Of a DNA stretch of 64,000 nt, positions 1 through 8,900 are shown one piece after another (the first letter of the stretch is position 1; the number at the start of each line of letters is the position of its first letter). The notes beneath the pieces were generated by a model. It was not told the origin of the DNA. It ran no database searches and saw nothing but the letters and a program-made list of their open reading frames with translations. This DNA comes from an uncultured Saprospiraceae bacterium (lineage in GTDB: Bacteria > Bacteroidota > Bacteroidia > Chitinophagales > Saprospiraceae): the NCBI GenBank assembly GCA_937928045.1, contig CALFWO010000003.1:1-64000 (forward strand), in the 5' to 3' direction. The position numbers were made by a program, and so were the translations under genes.

Positions 1-984
1 ATTTTGAAATTTGCATCAATTATTTCGTTATTTTGCATCAATATCTGTAATGCTGCCTATACGCTGAAGCACAGAAAATTTTATTATAAAAGAATTTTCC
101 AAAAAATTGTCTTTGGAAAATTTGCATTTCCACGTCCAAGAACAAAGGCTGAAATAAAAAAAATAAAGACGGACGTCTAAAAAGGGAATCACCCCCGCCC
201 ACCCACCATCCAAGAACATCTTCATTTTTGGTGTACTCCCCGCCCCCTCATATTTGGACGTCATATGTTTATGGCGGTCCTTAATAATTTCTGAATTTCT
301 GCTTTATAGACATAGAAACAGATAGTATTAAAAGGTTTTCTCTTGTATTACGTGTAAAATTATCTAATTTAATAGGACCGCGAATTGACAGTGCCACATA
401 TTTCTTATTTTTTAACCCAACCATGAAATTAAAATGTTGCAAACTTGTCGGAATCGCAAAATATATTTTTGGTCATTCAAACCGCGAAATTAAAATTTGA
501 CCCTTTCACGTCTAAGAAATATTTAAAAATTTGAAAGTCTTCAGATGTTGAGATGCTACCTGCGCGATGTAGTTTTCTATATTTTATTTTTTGCTTTAAT
601 TTTTGATTCGGAACCTTTGCCGAACTCACCACTAACCTATTTTAAAATCGGATACATTCCATAGCATACCTTAAGAGGAGAAATTTGTGCGAATGGAAAA
701 CTTTCTTCGAATATGCAGAATTTAATTTTGCGGCATCGAATTTTCAAAAAATCTGTGGAATTTGTACTGCTGTAAACTGTGGAATAGAAAATGTACCATC
801 ACAATTACAGTTTCATTTTCGTCTCCGGTGTGAATTTTTATAAACTTTTTTCCACCATTATTACGTTTCAGTACTATTTTACAGTACTCCTTACCATAGA
901 TTCTAGTCCAAAATAATAGTCAATTAATAGAATAATCCCACAGCTCAATATAGAATGTTTTACTTTGGAAAAAATCATTGAGTT
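1..984. other. AT-rich region without a convincing gene
   Basis: About 980 bases precede the first supported gene. All six frames are broken by frequent stops; the longest frames (78 codons on the minus strand near 28-264, about 65 codons without an ATG near 640-834) have compositions rich in Phe, Cys and Trp and show no recognisable motif. Short internal repeats are visible: a 10-mer TCCAAGAACA at 135-144 and again at 209-218, and GGACGTC at 171-177 and 256-262. It may be a decayed gene region or a long intergenic segment; nothing in it supports a product. Confidence 0.6.
191..247 (-). other. C-rich island, possible minus-strand G-quadruplex
   Basis: In otherwise AT-rich DNA there are closely spaced C runs of 5, 3, 3 and 2 at 192-207 and of 4 and 5 at 238-247. 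On the minus strand this reads as G runs separated by single bases, the pattern able to fold as a G-quadruplex. The island is bracketed by two copies of GGACGTC (171-177 and 256-262). Folding and function are inference. Confidence 0.35.
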
Positions 985-1449
985 ATGTTTAGAAAGGTAA
1001 AGAATTGGTTGGGTATAGAAGGAGTTAAGATTGAATTGGATATTCCAGAAGTAGCCTCTTCGGGGATGGGATATTTACCAGGAAAAATTAGATTTTTATC
1101 CAAGACCAACCAAACGATTGAAAAAGTACAACTAAAGCTAATCGAGCGATATGTGCGAGGAAGAGGGGATGAGAAAAAAATCGATGAATACCAGTTGGGG
1201 CAAATGACCCTTTCAAAGCCTATCAATATTCCAGGAGAAACAGCCATTGAAATGGAATTTAAACTTCCTTTTCAAATGAAGCAATCAGAAATGGATGAAA
1301 TTGGATCCAAGAATATTTTCAACAAAGGATTTGTTTCTATCGCACGGTGGATAAATGCTGTTGATTCAAAATATTTTATCCTAGCAGAGGCCAATGTTTC
1401 AGGGGTTGCACTGGACCCTTTTGTGAAAAGAGAAATAAAAATAGAGTAG
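985..1449 (+). CDS. Spo0M-like (arrestin-fold) protein
   Basis: This 154-residue cytoplasmic protein opens with an MFRKVKNWLGIEG start similar to the MFKKLL..GIG start of Spo0M proteins, followed by alternating beta-strand segments (VKIELDIPE, GKIRFLSKTN, KVQLKLIERY) and a strand reading EMEFKLPF. In the Spo0M/arrestin family the N-terminal half forms a beta sandwich of this kind; the Bacillus member modulates sporulation, but in Bacteroidota its role is unknown. The protein is shorter than Bacillus Spo0M (about 250 residues), so only the first arrestin-like domain and part of the second may be present. ATG start at 985; no obvious ribosome binding site. It converges on the lipoprotein gene at 1490. 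Family assignment is from general resemblance and is moderate. Confidence 0.55.
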   Translation: MFRKVKNWLGIEGVKIELDIPEVASSGMGYLPGKIRFLSKTNQTIEKVQLKLIERYVRGRGDEKKIDEYQLGQMTLSKPINIPGETAIEMEFKLPFQMKQSEMDEIGSKNIFNKGFVSIARWINAVDSKYFILAEANVSGVALDPFVKREIKIE

Positions 1450-1489
1450 ACCGCGGATCTATTTTTACTTTTTGAAATATGGATTGATT

Positions 1490-2212
1490 TTATTTCTTGG
1501 AATCTGCTTTATCAAATTTTTGAATGATTTCTTCATTTGTAGCGCCAAGGTTTTCTAAAAGAAATTGAACATCATCCGCAAATCCATCTTCAGGATATTT
1601 TTGCAAAAATGCTTCATATATTCCTTTTGCTCGATCGTATTGTTTAAGATCATTATCCATAGTGAATGCTTTAAGAAATAGAGCTTGAGAAGCTCCTTTC
1701 ATTTGAGGAAATTTCTGGATAATCATATCGAAATAACTTATCGCCTTTGGAAAGTTTTTCATAGTTCTAGCAGCCTCTCCTGCACTCAATAATTTTTTAA
1801 CTGATGCCTCATCTGGGCTTATCAACGCCCTAACTTCTGCTGCCGTCTGATAAGCTTCAATGGCCCCCGTATTTAATTGTTGCTGTCCGTCTTTAGTGAA
1901 AAACTGACCACTTAATCGCGCTAATGACGAGTCAATTCCTACGGTTGCTGATCCTAAATTTTCTGAAAGACTTGCCACATCTAAATATTCTGCATTACTG
2001 CTCAATATTTGATTGATCGTTTCCAATATTGTATTATCGTCCTGACCGGCAATTGGTTTTACAAGCTTTTGTTGAAGCGCACTAATTAGAGCTGTAGCAG
2101 AACTCTTTGAAGGATTATCTGCAAATGCCTTTTCTAAACCAGGCATAGGATCTGTTTGGCATGCATTGAAAACAAAAACGCTTAATAAGACTAAACAACT
2201 ATTTCGGATCAT
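1490..2212 (-). CDS. TPR-type lipoprotein
   Basis: The ATG at 2212 gives MIRNSCLVLLSVFVFNAC, a lipoprotein signal peptide with the acceptor Cys at residue 18, which is a better start than the upstream in-frame codon at 2290. After a Gln/Ser-rich middle part, the last 100 residues contain helical pairs of tetratricopeptide type (SYFDMIIQKFPQM, GIYEAFLQKYPEDGFADD), similar in layout to the C-terminal part of YbgF/BamD-like proteins. It is likely a periplasmic-facing lipoprotein acting as a protein-binding scaffold; the partner is not known. It is divergent from the photolyase gene, sharing the 2213-2326 region. Confidence 0.75.
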   Translation of the reverse strand: MIRNSCLVLLSVFVFNACQTDPMPGLEKAFADNPSKSSATALISALQQKLVKPIAGQDDNTILETINQILSSNAEYLDVASLSENLGSATVGIDSSLARLSGQFFTKDGQQQLNTGAIEAYQTAAEVRALISPDEASVKKLLSAGEAARTMKNFPKAISYFDMIIQKFPQMKGASQALFLKAFTMDNDLKQYDRAKGIYEAFLQKYPEDGFADDVQFLLENLGATNEEIIQKFDKADSKK

Positions 2213-2293
2213 TATTAGATTTTTTACAAAAATAATAGACTTCTTGTAATTTTCATTGAATTCAAATAAAACATACACCGAACTGTTCATTGA

Positions 2294-2301
2294 TATCTTT
2301 G
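2294..2301 (+). promoter_or_regulatory. Candidate -7 box for phr
   Basis: TATCTTTG matches the Bacteroidota -7 consensus TAnnTTTG and lies 25 bases before the TTG start of the photolyase gene. No clear -33 TTG is seen at the expected distance. Confidence 0.4.
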
Positions 2302-2326
2302 TTACCTTGGCCTAAATTAAAATATT

Positions 2327-3661
2327 TTGAGTTTGACTAACTATTTTTGGTTCAGAAGAGACTTGCGCTTGCATGACAATGCGGGTCTATATCACGCCTT
2401 GAGATCTGATCATTCAATTAAACCAGTGTTTATTTTTGACAAAAGTATTTTGGAAAAACTAAACAACAAAGAAGATCCACGAGTAGATTTTTTATATCAA
2501 ACAATTAATGAACTTGCCCAAAATTTAAGAGCGCTAGGGTCAGATCTAATAGTTGAGTACGGACGACCTAAAGCCATTTGGGGCAAGATTTTTAAGGAAT
2601 ATGGAATTGGAGATATTTTTACCAACTATGATTTCGAACCATATGCAAAACAGCGAGATAAAGAAATAGAATCTATTGTTTCAAAAAATAAAAAGGAATT
2701 TTATACTTACAAAGATCACATCATCTTTGATTACAAAGAGGTGCTCAAAGGAGATGGAACTCCATACACGGTTTTCACGCCCTACAGTAAGAAATGGAGA
2801 GCAAAGATAGATTCTCGAGGAATTGGCAAAGCTTCCTATTTTTTGAAGGCTTATCCAACAAAGAAAAATTTCAAGAATTTTGCGAAATTTAGCGCTAAAC
2901 AGATCCCAAGTCTTGCTAAAATGGGATTTAAATCAACCACTATCGATATCCCCAAAAAAACAGTGACTCAAGGATTGATAAGGAAATACGAAGAACAGAG
3001 AAATTTTCCTGCAATTAAAGGCACCTCCAAATTAGGACTTCATTATCGCTTTGGAACGATTAGCGTTAGAGAAAAGGCCAGAAAAGCATATGATCTTTCC
3101 CATACTTATGTTAATGAATTAATTTGGCGTGATTTCTATGCACAAATATTGGCCCATTTTCCACATGTTGTAGAAAATGCCTTCAGAGCTAAATATGACT
3201 TTATCGAATGGCGCACGAATGAAAAAGATTTCAAGGCTTGGTGCGAAGGCAAAACTGGATATCCTATTGTTGATGCTGGTATGAGAGAACTAAATTCCAC
3301 TGGCTTTATGCACAATCGTGTACGAATGATTACTGCTAGTTTTTTAACGAAACATCTTCTAATTGATTGGAGGTGGGGAGAAGCTTATTTCGCTGAAAAA
3401 TTGTTGGACTTTGATTTGGCTTCAAACAATGGAGGCTGGCAATGGGCAGCCGGCTCAGGTACCGATGCCGCGCCATATTTTAGAATTTTCAACCCTTATA
3501 CGCAAGCAGATAAATTTGATAAGGAAAGAAAATATATAAAAAAGTGGGTTCCGGAATATGATACTGAGGCTTACGTAGATCCAATTGTAGATCATAAAGA
3601 AGCTAGAGTTCGTTGCTTAGCTACCTACAAGGAAGGATTAGAAAAAGCAATGCAGCAATAA
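2327..3661 (+). CDS. phr: Deoxyribodipyrimidine photolyase / cryptochrome family
   Basis: The enzyme repairs UV-induced cyclobutane pyrimidine dimers using blue light. The N-terminal antenna domain opens with FWFRRDLRLHDN, and the C-terminal FAD domain (about residues 200-440) carries GYPIVDAGMREL, GFMHNRVRM, DWRWGE and NNGGWQWAAGSG, including the Trp residues expected in the electron-transfer chain. Length (444 aa) is normal for class I enzymes. The frame has no ATG near its beginning: a stop at 2318-2320 is followed by AAT ATT TTG AGT TTG, so translation must begin at TTG 2327 (or TTG 2333). The gene ends two bases before the convergent crotonase gene. Substrate type (CPD rather than 6-4 or cryptochrome signalling) is inferred from the NNGGWQW segment. 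Confidence 0.93.
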   Translation: MSLTNYFWFRRDLRLHDNAGLYHALRSDHSIKPVFIFDKSILEKLNNKEDPRVDFLYQTINELAQNLRALGSDLIVEYGRPKAIWGKIFKEYGIGDIFTNYDFEPYAKQRDKEIESIVSKNKKEFYTYKDHIIFDYKEVLKGDGTPYTVFTPYSKKWRAKIDSRGIGKASYFLKAYPTKKNFKNFAKFSAKQIPSLAKMGFKSTTIDIPKKTVTQGLIRKYEEQRNFPAIKGTSKLGLHYRFGTISVREKARKAYDLSHTYVNELIWRDFYAQILAHFPHVVENAFRAKYDFIEWRTNEKDFKAWCEGKTGYPIVDAGMRELNSTGFMHNRVRMITASFLTKHLLIDWRWGEAYFAEKLLDFDLASNNGGWQWAAGSGTDAAPYFRIFNPYTQADKFDKERKYIKKWVPEYDTEAYVDPIVDHKEARVRCLATYKEGLEKAMQQ

Positions 3662-3663
3662 GT

Positions 3664-4479
3664 TTAATTTTTAAATTTCGGTTTTCTTTTTTCCATTGTT
3701 GCTGTAAAAGCTTCCATCAAATCAGCAGATAAAATATAGCTGGCATTCCATTGCACCATGGCTTCTAAAGATTCCTCTACTTGATGATCTCTAGCATACA
3801 ATAGCATACGTTTTGTTCCACGAATAGATAGGGGAGACTTACTAGCAATTTGGGTTGCCGTTCCAAGAACTTCAGTATCGAGTTGTGTTTTATCTGGATA
3901 GCATTGATTAATCAATCCAAACTCTTTTGCTTGATCTCCACTAAATTTTTTACCGGTTAAAGCCAATTCAGAAACAATTGGTAAAGGCATAAATTTCGGC
4001 AAGCGTTGCAAAGTCCCAAGGTCAGCCACCATTCCCAAATCAATTTCCTTAATGGAAAAATAAGCATCACTCGAAGCATATCTCAAATCACAGGCGGCGA
4101 TGACATCTATTGCTCCACCGATACAAGCGCCATGAACAGCGGCAATTACTGGCTTGCTGCATTTTTCAATTGCATTTATACAGTTCTGGAGAAAACGAAT
4201 ATGTCCAGATAACTTTTCTCTTTTCCGACCATCACAAGGTATCGTTTGGAAAGACTGTAAATTCATTAAGACTTCCAGGTCCATCCCGCCAGAAAAATTT
4301 TTTCCATTTCCATTCAAAATAACTACACGAACATCTTCGTTTTCATCAAAGTATTTGAATGCCTTTGCTAATTCCTCCCATGCTTCTATGTTAAGTGAGT
4401 TGGCTTTAGTTGGACGATTGAAAGTAAGTTGAGCGATATGATTTTCAATCTTACATTCATATTGATTTAATTCAATCAT
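3664..4479 (-). CDS. Dienoyl-CoA isomerase-like crotonase (ECH1 type)
   Basis: This 271-residue crotonase-fold protein closely follows the pattern of delta(3,5)-delta(2,4)-dienoyl-CoA isomerase. The oxyanion-hole region reads HGACIGGAID, and the three acidic residues that distinguish ECH1 from enoyl-CoA hydratase are present at the right spacing: Asp125 (GGAID), Glu145 (IKEID) and Asp153 (VADLGTLQRLPK), that is +20 and +8. In the family these residues shift double bonds of 3,5-dienoyl-CoA intermediates so that fatty acids with odd-numbered double bonds can be degraded. The start ATG overlaps the stop of the upstream crotonase gene by one base (TAATG), implying translational coupling. The enzyme is predicted to be cytoplasmic. 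Confidence 0.85.
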   Translation of the reverse strand: MIELNQYECKIENHIAQLTFNRPTKANSLNIEAWEELAKAFKYFDENEDVRVVILNGNGKNFSGGMDLEVLMNLQSFQTIPCDGRKREKLSGHIRFLQNCINAIEKCSKPVIAAVHGACIGGAIDVIAACDLRYASSDAYFSIKEIDLGMVADLGTLQRLPKFMPLPIVSELALTGKKFSGDQAKEFGLINQCYPDKTQLDTEVLGTATQIASKSPLSIRGTKRMLLYARDHQVEESLEAMVQWNASYILSADLMEAFTATMEKRKPKFKN

Positions 4480-5255
4480 TATTTTCTTTTTAAGGTCGCA
4501 ACAAATCCCATTATTTTTTCCATATAAGCGACATCAGTAAAATCTTCAAGCATTTCTTTTTCAAGGACTTTAAGATCAATATTCATTTTAGATCTTAGTT
4601 CATCTTTTAAAAACGATTTCGTTTTGGCAAAAATTGGAGGATGAATATCAATCAATTTAGTCATCATTTTCTCAGCACTTGGTAGGACATCAGAAACCGA
4701 TAAGGCTTCGTTTACTAGTCCATATGTTTTAGCCTCCTCAGCTGACATTAATTTGCCTTTGAGTATCAATTCCATGGCTTTACTTGGACCAATCCAGTGT
4801 TGGAATAAAACTGTCATGAGCCTTGGTATTACAATACTATTCGGCAATTCATGCAAGCCGATTTTATGTTTTTCTCCTATGGCCATAATTCGATAATCAC
4901 CACAAGCCACAAGCGCTGAACCAGCAGCTGGGGCATATCCAGTAGCAGCGGTTATCAACGGCTTGGAAAAATTAACCATTTGCTGCAAGGCATCAAAAAA
5001 GCTGGTGAAAAAGCTCCCTGCATGTTGTAGACCTTGTTTCATCAAATCTATCAGATCAAAACCGGCGGAAAAACAGTTTTCTCTGCCAGTAAGAATTACT
5101 CCTTTGATTGCTTGATCCTTTTCAGCAGCCTTAAAATATTTTGCTAACTCCTCCGAAAGTGATTGATTAATTGCATTGACTTTACCCCTGTTTAATTCAA
5201 CAATTTGATAGCCTTCTTTCTGATGAATTATTAAGTGTTCATAAATGTTTTCCAT
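4479..5255 (-). CDS. Enoyl-CoA isomerase-like crotonase (ECI1 type)
   Basis: A 258-residue crotonase-fold protein. The first catalytic Glu of hydratases (GGGCEL) is replaced: the loop reads PAAGSAL. The second Glu is kept at residue 136 in KIGLHELP, preceded by DYRIMAIGEK. This is the arrangement of delta(3)-delta(2)-enoyl-CoA isomerases such as mitochondrial ECI1, which use one Glu and have a DYRIMA...IGLNE segment. It would convert 3-enoyl-CoA to 2-trans-enoyl-CoA so beta-oxidation can proceed. It is the first gene of a two-gene unit with the ECH1-like gene (TAATG overlap). General enoyl-CoA hydratase is the alternative call. Confidence 0.8.
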   Translation of the reverse strand: MENIYEHLIIHQKEGYQIVELNRGKVNAINQSLSEELAKYFKAAEKDQAIKGVILTGRENCFSAGFDLIDLMKQGLQHAGSFFTSFFDALQQMVNFSKPLITAATGYAPAAGSALVACGDYRIMAIGEKHKIGLHELPNSIVIPRLMTVLFQHWIGPSKAMELILKGKLMSAEEAKTYGLVNEALSVSDVLPSAEKMMTKLIDIHPPIFAKTKSFLKDELRSKMNIDLKVLEKEMLEDFTDVAYMEKIMGFVATLKRK

Positions 5256-5305
5256 GATGAAAAGGTAATGAATTTTTTATGGAGCCAGAAATGCCTTGCA
5301 GAGAT

Positions 5306-5340
5306 AAAAAAAGATCGCCCGAAGGACGATCTTTATAAGA
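5306..5340 (-). terminator. Rho-independent terminator after the 141-aa gene
   Basis: AAAGATCG (5310-5317) pairs with CGATCTTT (5327-5334) around a 9-base loop. Read on the minus strand the stem is followed by a T-rich tail, and it lies just beyond the stop at 5348. Confidence 0.75.
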
Positions 5341-5347
5341 TCAAGTT

Positions 5348-5773
5348 CTATTTGAATTTATAGCATTTCTTGCTATAGTCTTTACTTCTTTTTCTTTTCG
5401 GTGGATCATTATATGCGAGGCTTGGCTTTTTGTCTTTATGTTTTCCACCCAATGATCGACCTTTGTAGCTAGATAGGGCCACTTTATTCTTTCGAAATTT
5501 ATTTCGACGCTTATTCTCTTTAAGCCTAGTTTTAGGCTGCTTCTTGCTAATTTGTGCGCTATTTTCAGTCGTAATTTTTACAACTTCGCCTACTTTGAAA
5601 TTGTCAATATTGAATTGAGCATCTAGAATCTCTAAGTCATTGTCTTCATCAGAAGTCTTGACAACAACCGTTTGATGCTTGTGATTTTGATCTTTGTAAG
5701 TCTTTTTGACTTGGGCAGAAAGTACTGAAATGCAGCTCATTAGAGCCACAAGACATAAGGTTACGTGTTTCAT
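5348..5773 (-). CDS. Small secreted, very basic protein of unknown function
   Basis: The 141-residue product starts with a typical signal peptide (MKHVTLCLVALMSCISVLSAQ, cleavage likely after Ala20). The first half of the mature part is acidic/neutral, and the second half from about residue 75 is extremely rich in Lys and Arg (KRKRSKDYSKKCYKFK at the end). No family is recognised. Such a basic tail could bind nucleic acid, polysaccharide or acidic surface polymers outside the inner membrane, but this is speculation. It is flanked by its own terminator at 5306-5340 and by the terminator of the neighbouring giant gene at 5884-5920, so it appears monocistronic. Confidence 0.65.
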   Translation of the reverse strand: MKHVTLCLVALMSCISVLSAQVKKTYKDQNHKHQTVVVKTSDEDNDLEILDAQFNIDNFKVGEVVKITTENSAQISKKQPKTRLKENKRRNKFRKNKVALSSYKGRSLGGKHKDKKPSLAYNDPPKRKRSKDYSKKCYKFK

Positions 5774-5883
5774 ATTTGTGTTCTCGTTTTTTGTTCTACG
5801 TAGTTCAACTTGTTTCGTTGCAAACTAAAAGAACTAGTAACGACTCTTATCAATATAATACAAAGTAAGCAAAAAGTCAATAG

Positions 5884-5920
5884 AAAAGCCGCATGAATTC
5901 GTAAACTCATGCGGCTTTTT
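5884..5920 (-). terminator. Bidirectional-type terminator after the SprB-repeat gene
   Basis: AAAAGCCGCATGA (5884-5896) and TCATGCGGCTTTT (5907-5919) form a 13-bp perfect stem with a 10-base loop. It sits 19 bases beyond the stop of the minus-strand gene ending at 5939 and has T runs on either side in both directions. Confidence 0.85.
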
Positions 5921-5938
5921 CGCTGAATCAAATTATCC

Positions 5939-8900
5939 TTATTGACCTACTTGTATTACCCTCATAATCTTTTGTTTGTCATTATTTGGATGACTCATTC
6001 TCAAGATTAGTGTTCGTAAGTCAAATTCTTTTTCACTTACTTCAATTTCCAAAATTTCTGAAGCTTTATCAAAAGTCTGAGAAACAATCAATTGTCCTGA
6101 AGTATTGAACAATTCTACCACAAGATCATCTTGAAGCGCTTGTTTAGGTGTAAGGATTAAAGTATTGATGAAAGGATTTGGGAATGCTTCAACCAAAATT
6201 TCACCAGATACTTGAAGCTTTACGACATTAGAGAAAGCAGGGCCATAAGGACTACCAACAGTCTTAATTCTGTAGTAATTCATACCATTTTTAGTTCGAG
6301 TGTCTTGGAAAGCATATTCATTAACTGCTCCTGTTGCACCTTTTCCTAATTCAGAACCTAAATCAAAATAGTTGGTTCCATCGTATGATTTCTGAACGAT
6401 AAAGTTGTACCCATCTTCTTCGTTATCCATGTTCCAATCTAGAACAGTTTGATCGAAAGCATTTAGAATTCCTCCAAGTGTAACATTCATTTGTCCAGGA
6501 GTAGTGGAGCATTGCTCAACTTCGATGGTGAATACATTTGATTCTAAGTAATCAGGACATCCAGCTCTTCGAGCACATCTTATGAACGTTGTAGTTTCTG
6601 TTAGTGGTCCAGGTTGATAAGTCGGAGAATTACTATTCGGAATTTCAGTGAAACCAGCTGGCGGCATCCATGGTCCTGGAGTTGTTGTAAACAACCATAA
6701 GTACTCTATAGGTCCAGATCCTCCTGAAGGAGCGGTAATGTTAATGAAGGCTTGTGGCGTATCTCCTGTACAAATTACTTCATCAGAGTTAATGATTTCT
6801 CCACCACCTCCTAAAAAGTTATCACACTGCGGACGTATACCTGCATCGATTGTCAAATCGTCTGGCATTCCGGGTGTTACTGTGAACGGATCAGTTTTAC
6901 CATCTGAATTTGCATCGGAATCAATATCATCAGCACCAGTATTTTGTCCAGTGAAGATCCAATCAGTTGGCAGATCCATGAAAGAAATTACGTAAGTAAA
7001 TTCCTCAACACATTCAAATAGATATTCTCCATTCGGCCCAGTAGTAACTTCTCTCCAAATAATATCATCAGGTGTGCAAAATATGTCATCGGGTCCAGAA
7101 AGCAATAACTTCACAGTAATTCCTTCAACACCTTCTTCACCGGCATCTTGAAGACCATTCTGATTATAGTCTCTCCATACAAAGTTTCCGATATTTGTAC
7201 ATTGATAAAATCCGCCATCTAGAGTAGGGTCGTAGTCTCCAGCTTCAAGGTCAACGAATTGTGTCATTCCCATAACAGGATCCACATCACTATCAACTGT
7301 ATCATCTCCACCTTGATTTGCTTCTGTTAATCTATATCCACTTGGAGTTTCGAAAGTAACTTTGTAAGAACCTGGTAATAAACCGTCAAACATATACATC
7401 CCAGTTACATCAGTATTCATCATTCGCATGACATCGATTCCTCCTGTAGAAGTTCCTGTCAATGTAACTTTAACTCCTTCTAATCCCATTTCTCCAGCAT
7501 CTTGGATTCCATTACGATTATCATCTATCCATGCAAAATTTCCAAGCTTAGCTGGATCTTCTAAAGTTACTGAAGCTGTACAAGAGCAACCTGCGGCATT
7601 GGTAATTTCTACGCTATAAGTTCCAGCAGATAAACCATCAATATCTCGGGTAGTAGCTCCATTGTCCCATAAGTAGGTAAATGGACCAGCTCCATCTGCA
7701 CTAGCTGATGCAGAACCATCAGAACCGCCTCTTGTACTAATATCGACTCCTTCAAAATAAGAAGAAGTTACAGAAGCAGAACAGTTAGTTGGTAAACTAT
7801 TAATTGTTGCATTTGTAGATGCAGTAGCCGTACAACCTTCTGGAGTAGTAATAATTAGTGAAATGGTATAGGTTCCTGGCGCCATCATTGTCCATGTTGG
7901 AGCTCCTGACATTGAGTTATCAAAAGTACCTCCGGTTGCTGACCATTCATAAGAACTGTTATTAGGAACTCCACTGGCCGTAAAATTTAAAGAGCCACCT
8001 CCACAAAGAGATTGATTAGCAGGACTAATTTCAATAGTAGGATTTTCTATAACAGTTACTGTCGTAGTTGCTGTTCCTTCACAACCTGAATTTGCATCCG
8101 TAGCAGTTACTGAAATCTCATAAGTTCCAGGCATCATCATGGTGTAAGTCGGAGAATCCGAATTAGGATTATTGAATGTACCCCCATTATTTGTCCAAAC
8201 ATAAGTTATAGAACTACTGGATAGCGTAGTACCAAGTTGAACAGAACCCCCAGCACATATTGATGCATCTTGAGGAATTATATTTAGGTTAAATCCTTCA
8301 TCAAGATTGAAGTTTGCACCTGTAACGTCCAACGACGCACAAATATCTCCACCTCCTTGGATAAGCAATGCATTCACATCAAATCCTGTAGTCACACCAG
8401 GATCGACAATTGTTAAATCAAGTGTATTGGGATCATAGACCAAAGTATGAATCGTATATATTCCTCCAGCTGTTACGTCAAAAGATGGAGTAGTATTAGT
8501 AGCTTGAATAACCAATCCATTTCCACTTGTTAAAACATATAAAGTTTCATATCCGCTAGGGACAACAGCATTTCCATTTGCGGTTGCAGAAATTGTTGCA
8601 CTTCCATCTATGCAATCAGGTGAGGCGTTTGCTGTTAGCGTTCCAGCATCAGCGTCACAAGGATCACAATCGTTTCCAATCAATACAGTCGCTGTTCCAA
8701 AGCATCCATTTGCATCGGTCACTTCAACTACACATGTACCTGGAGGTAAATCACTTGCATCAGTTGCTGTTGATCCATCACACCAAAGAATAGAATATGG
8801 AGCAGTTCCACTATTTATGGAAACTGTGGCTGTACCGCCTGCGTCACAAGAAGCATCTGTGGAATTTGTAGATAAACTTATTTGGTCTGTAGAATTGACT

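Noticed and set aside
28-264. 78-codon minus-strand open frame in the first part of the window
   Set aside because: It runs through the C-rich island, is rich in Phe, Trp and Cys, has no recognisable motif and no ribosome binding site or promoter; it is most likely a chance frame.
640-834. About 65 codons without stop on the plus strand
   Set aside because: No ATG start, composition unlike the neighbouring genes (many Cys and Phe), and no second signal of coding; such a length is expected by chance in AT-rich DNA.
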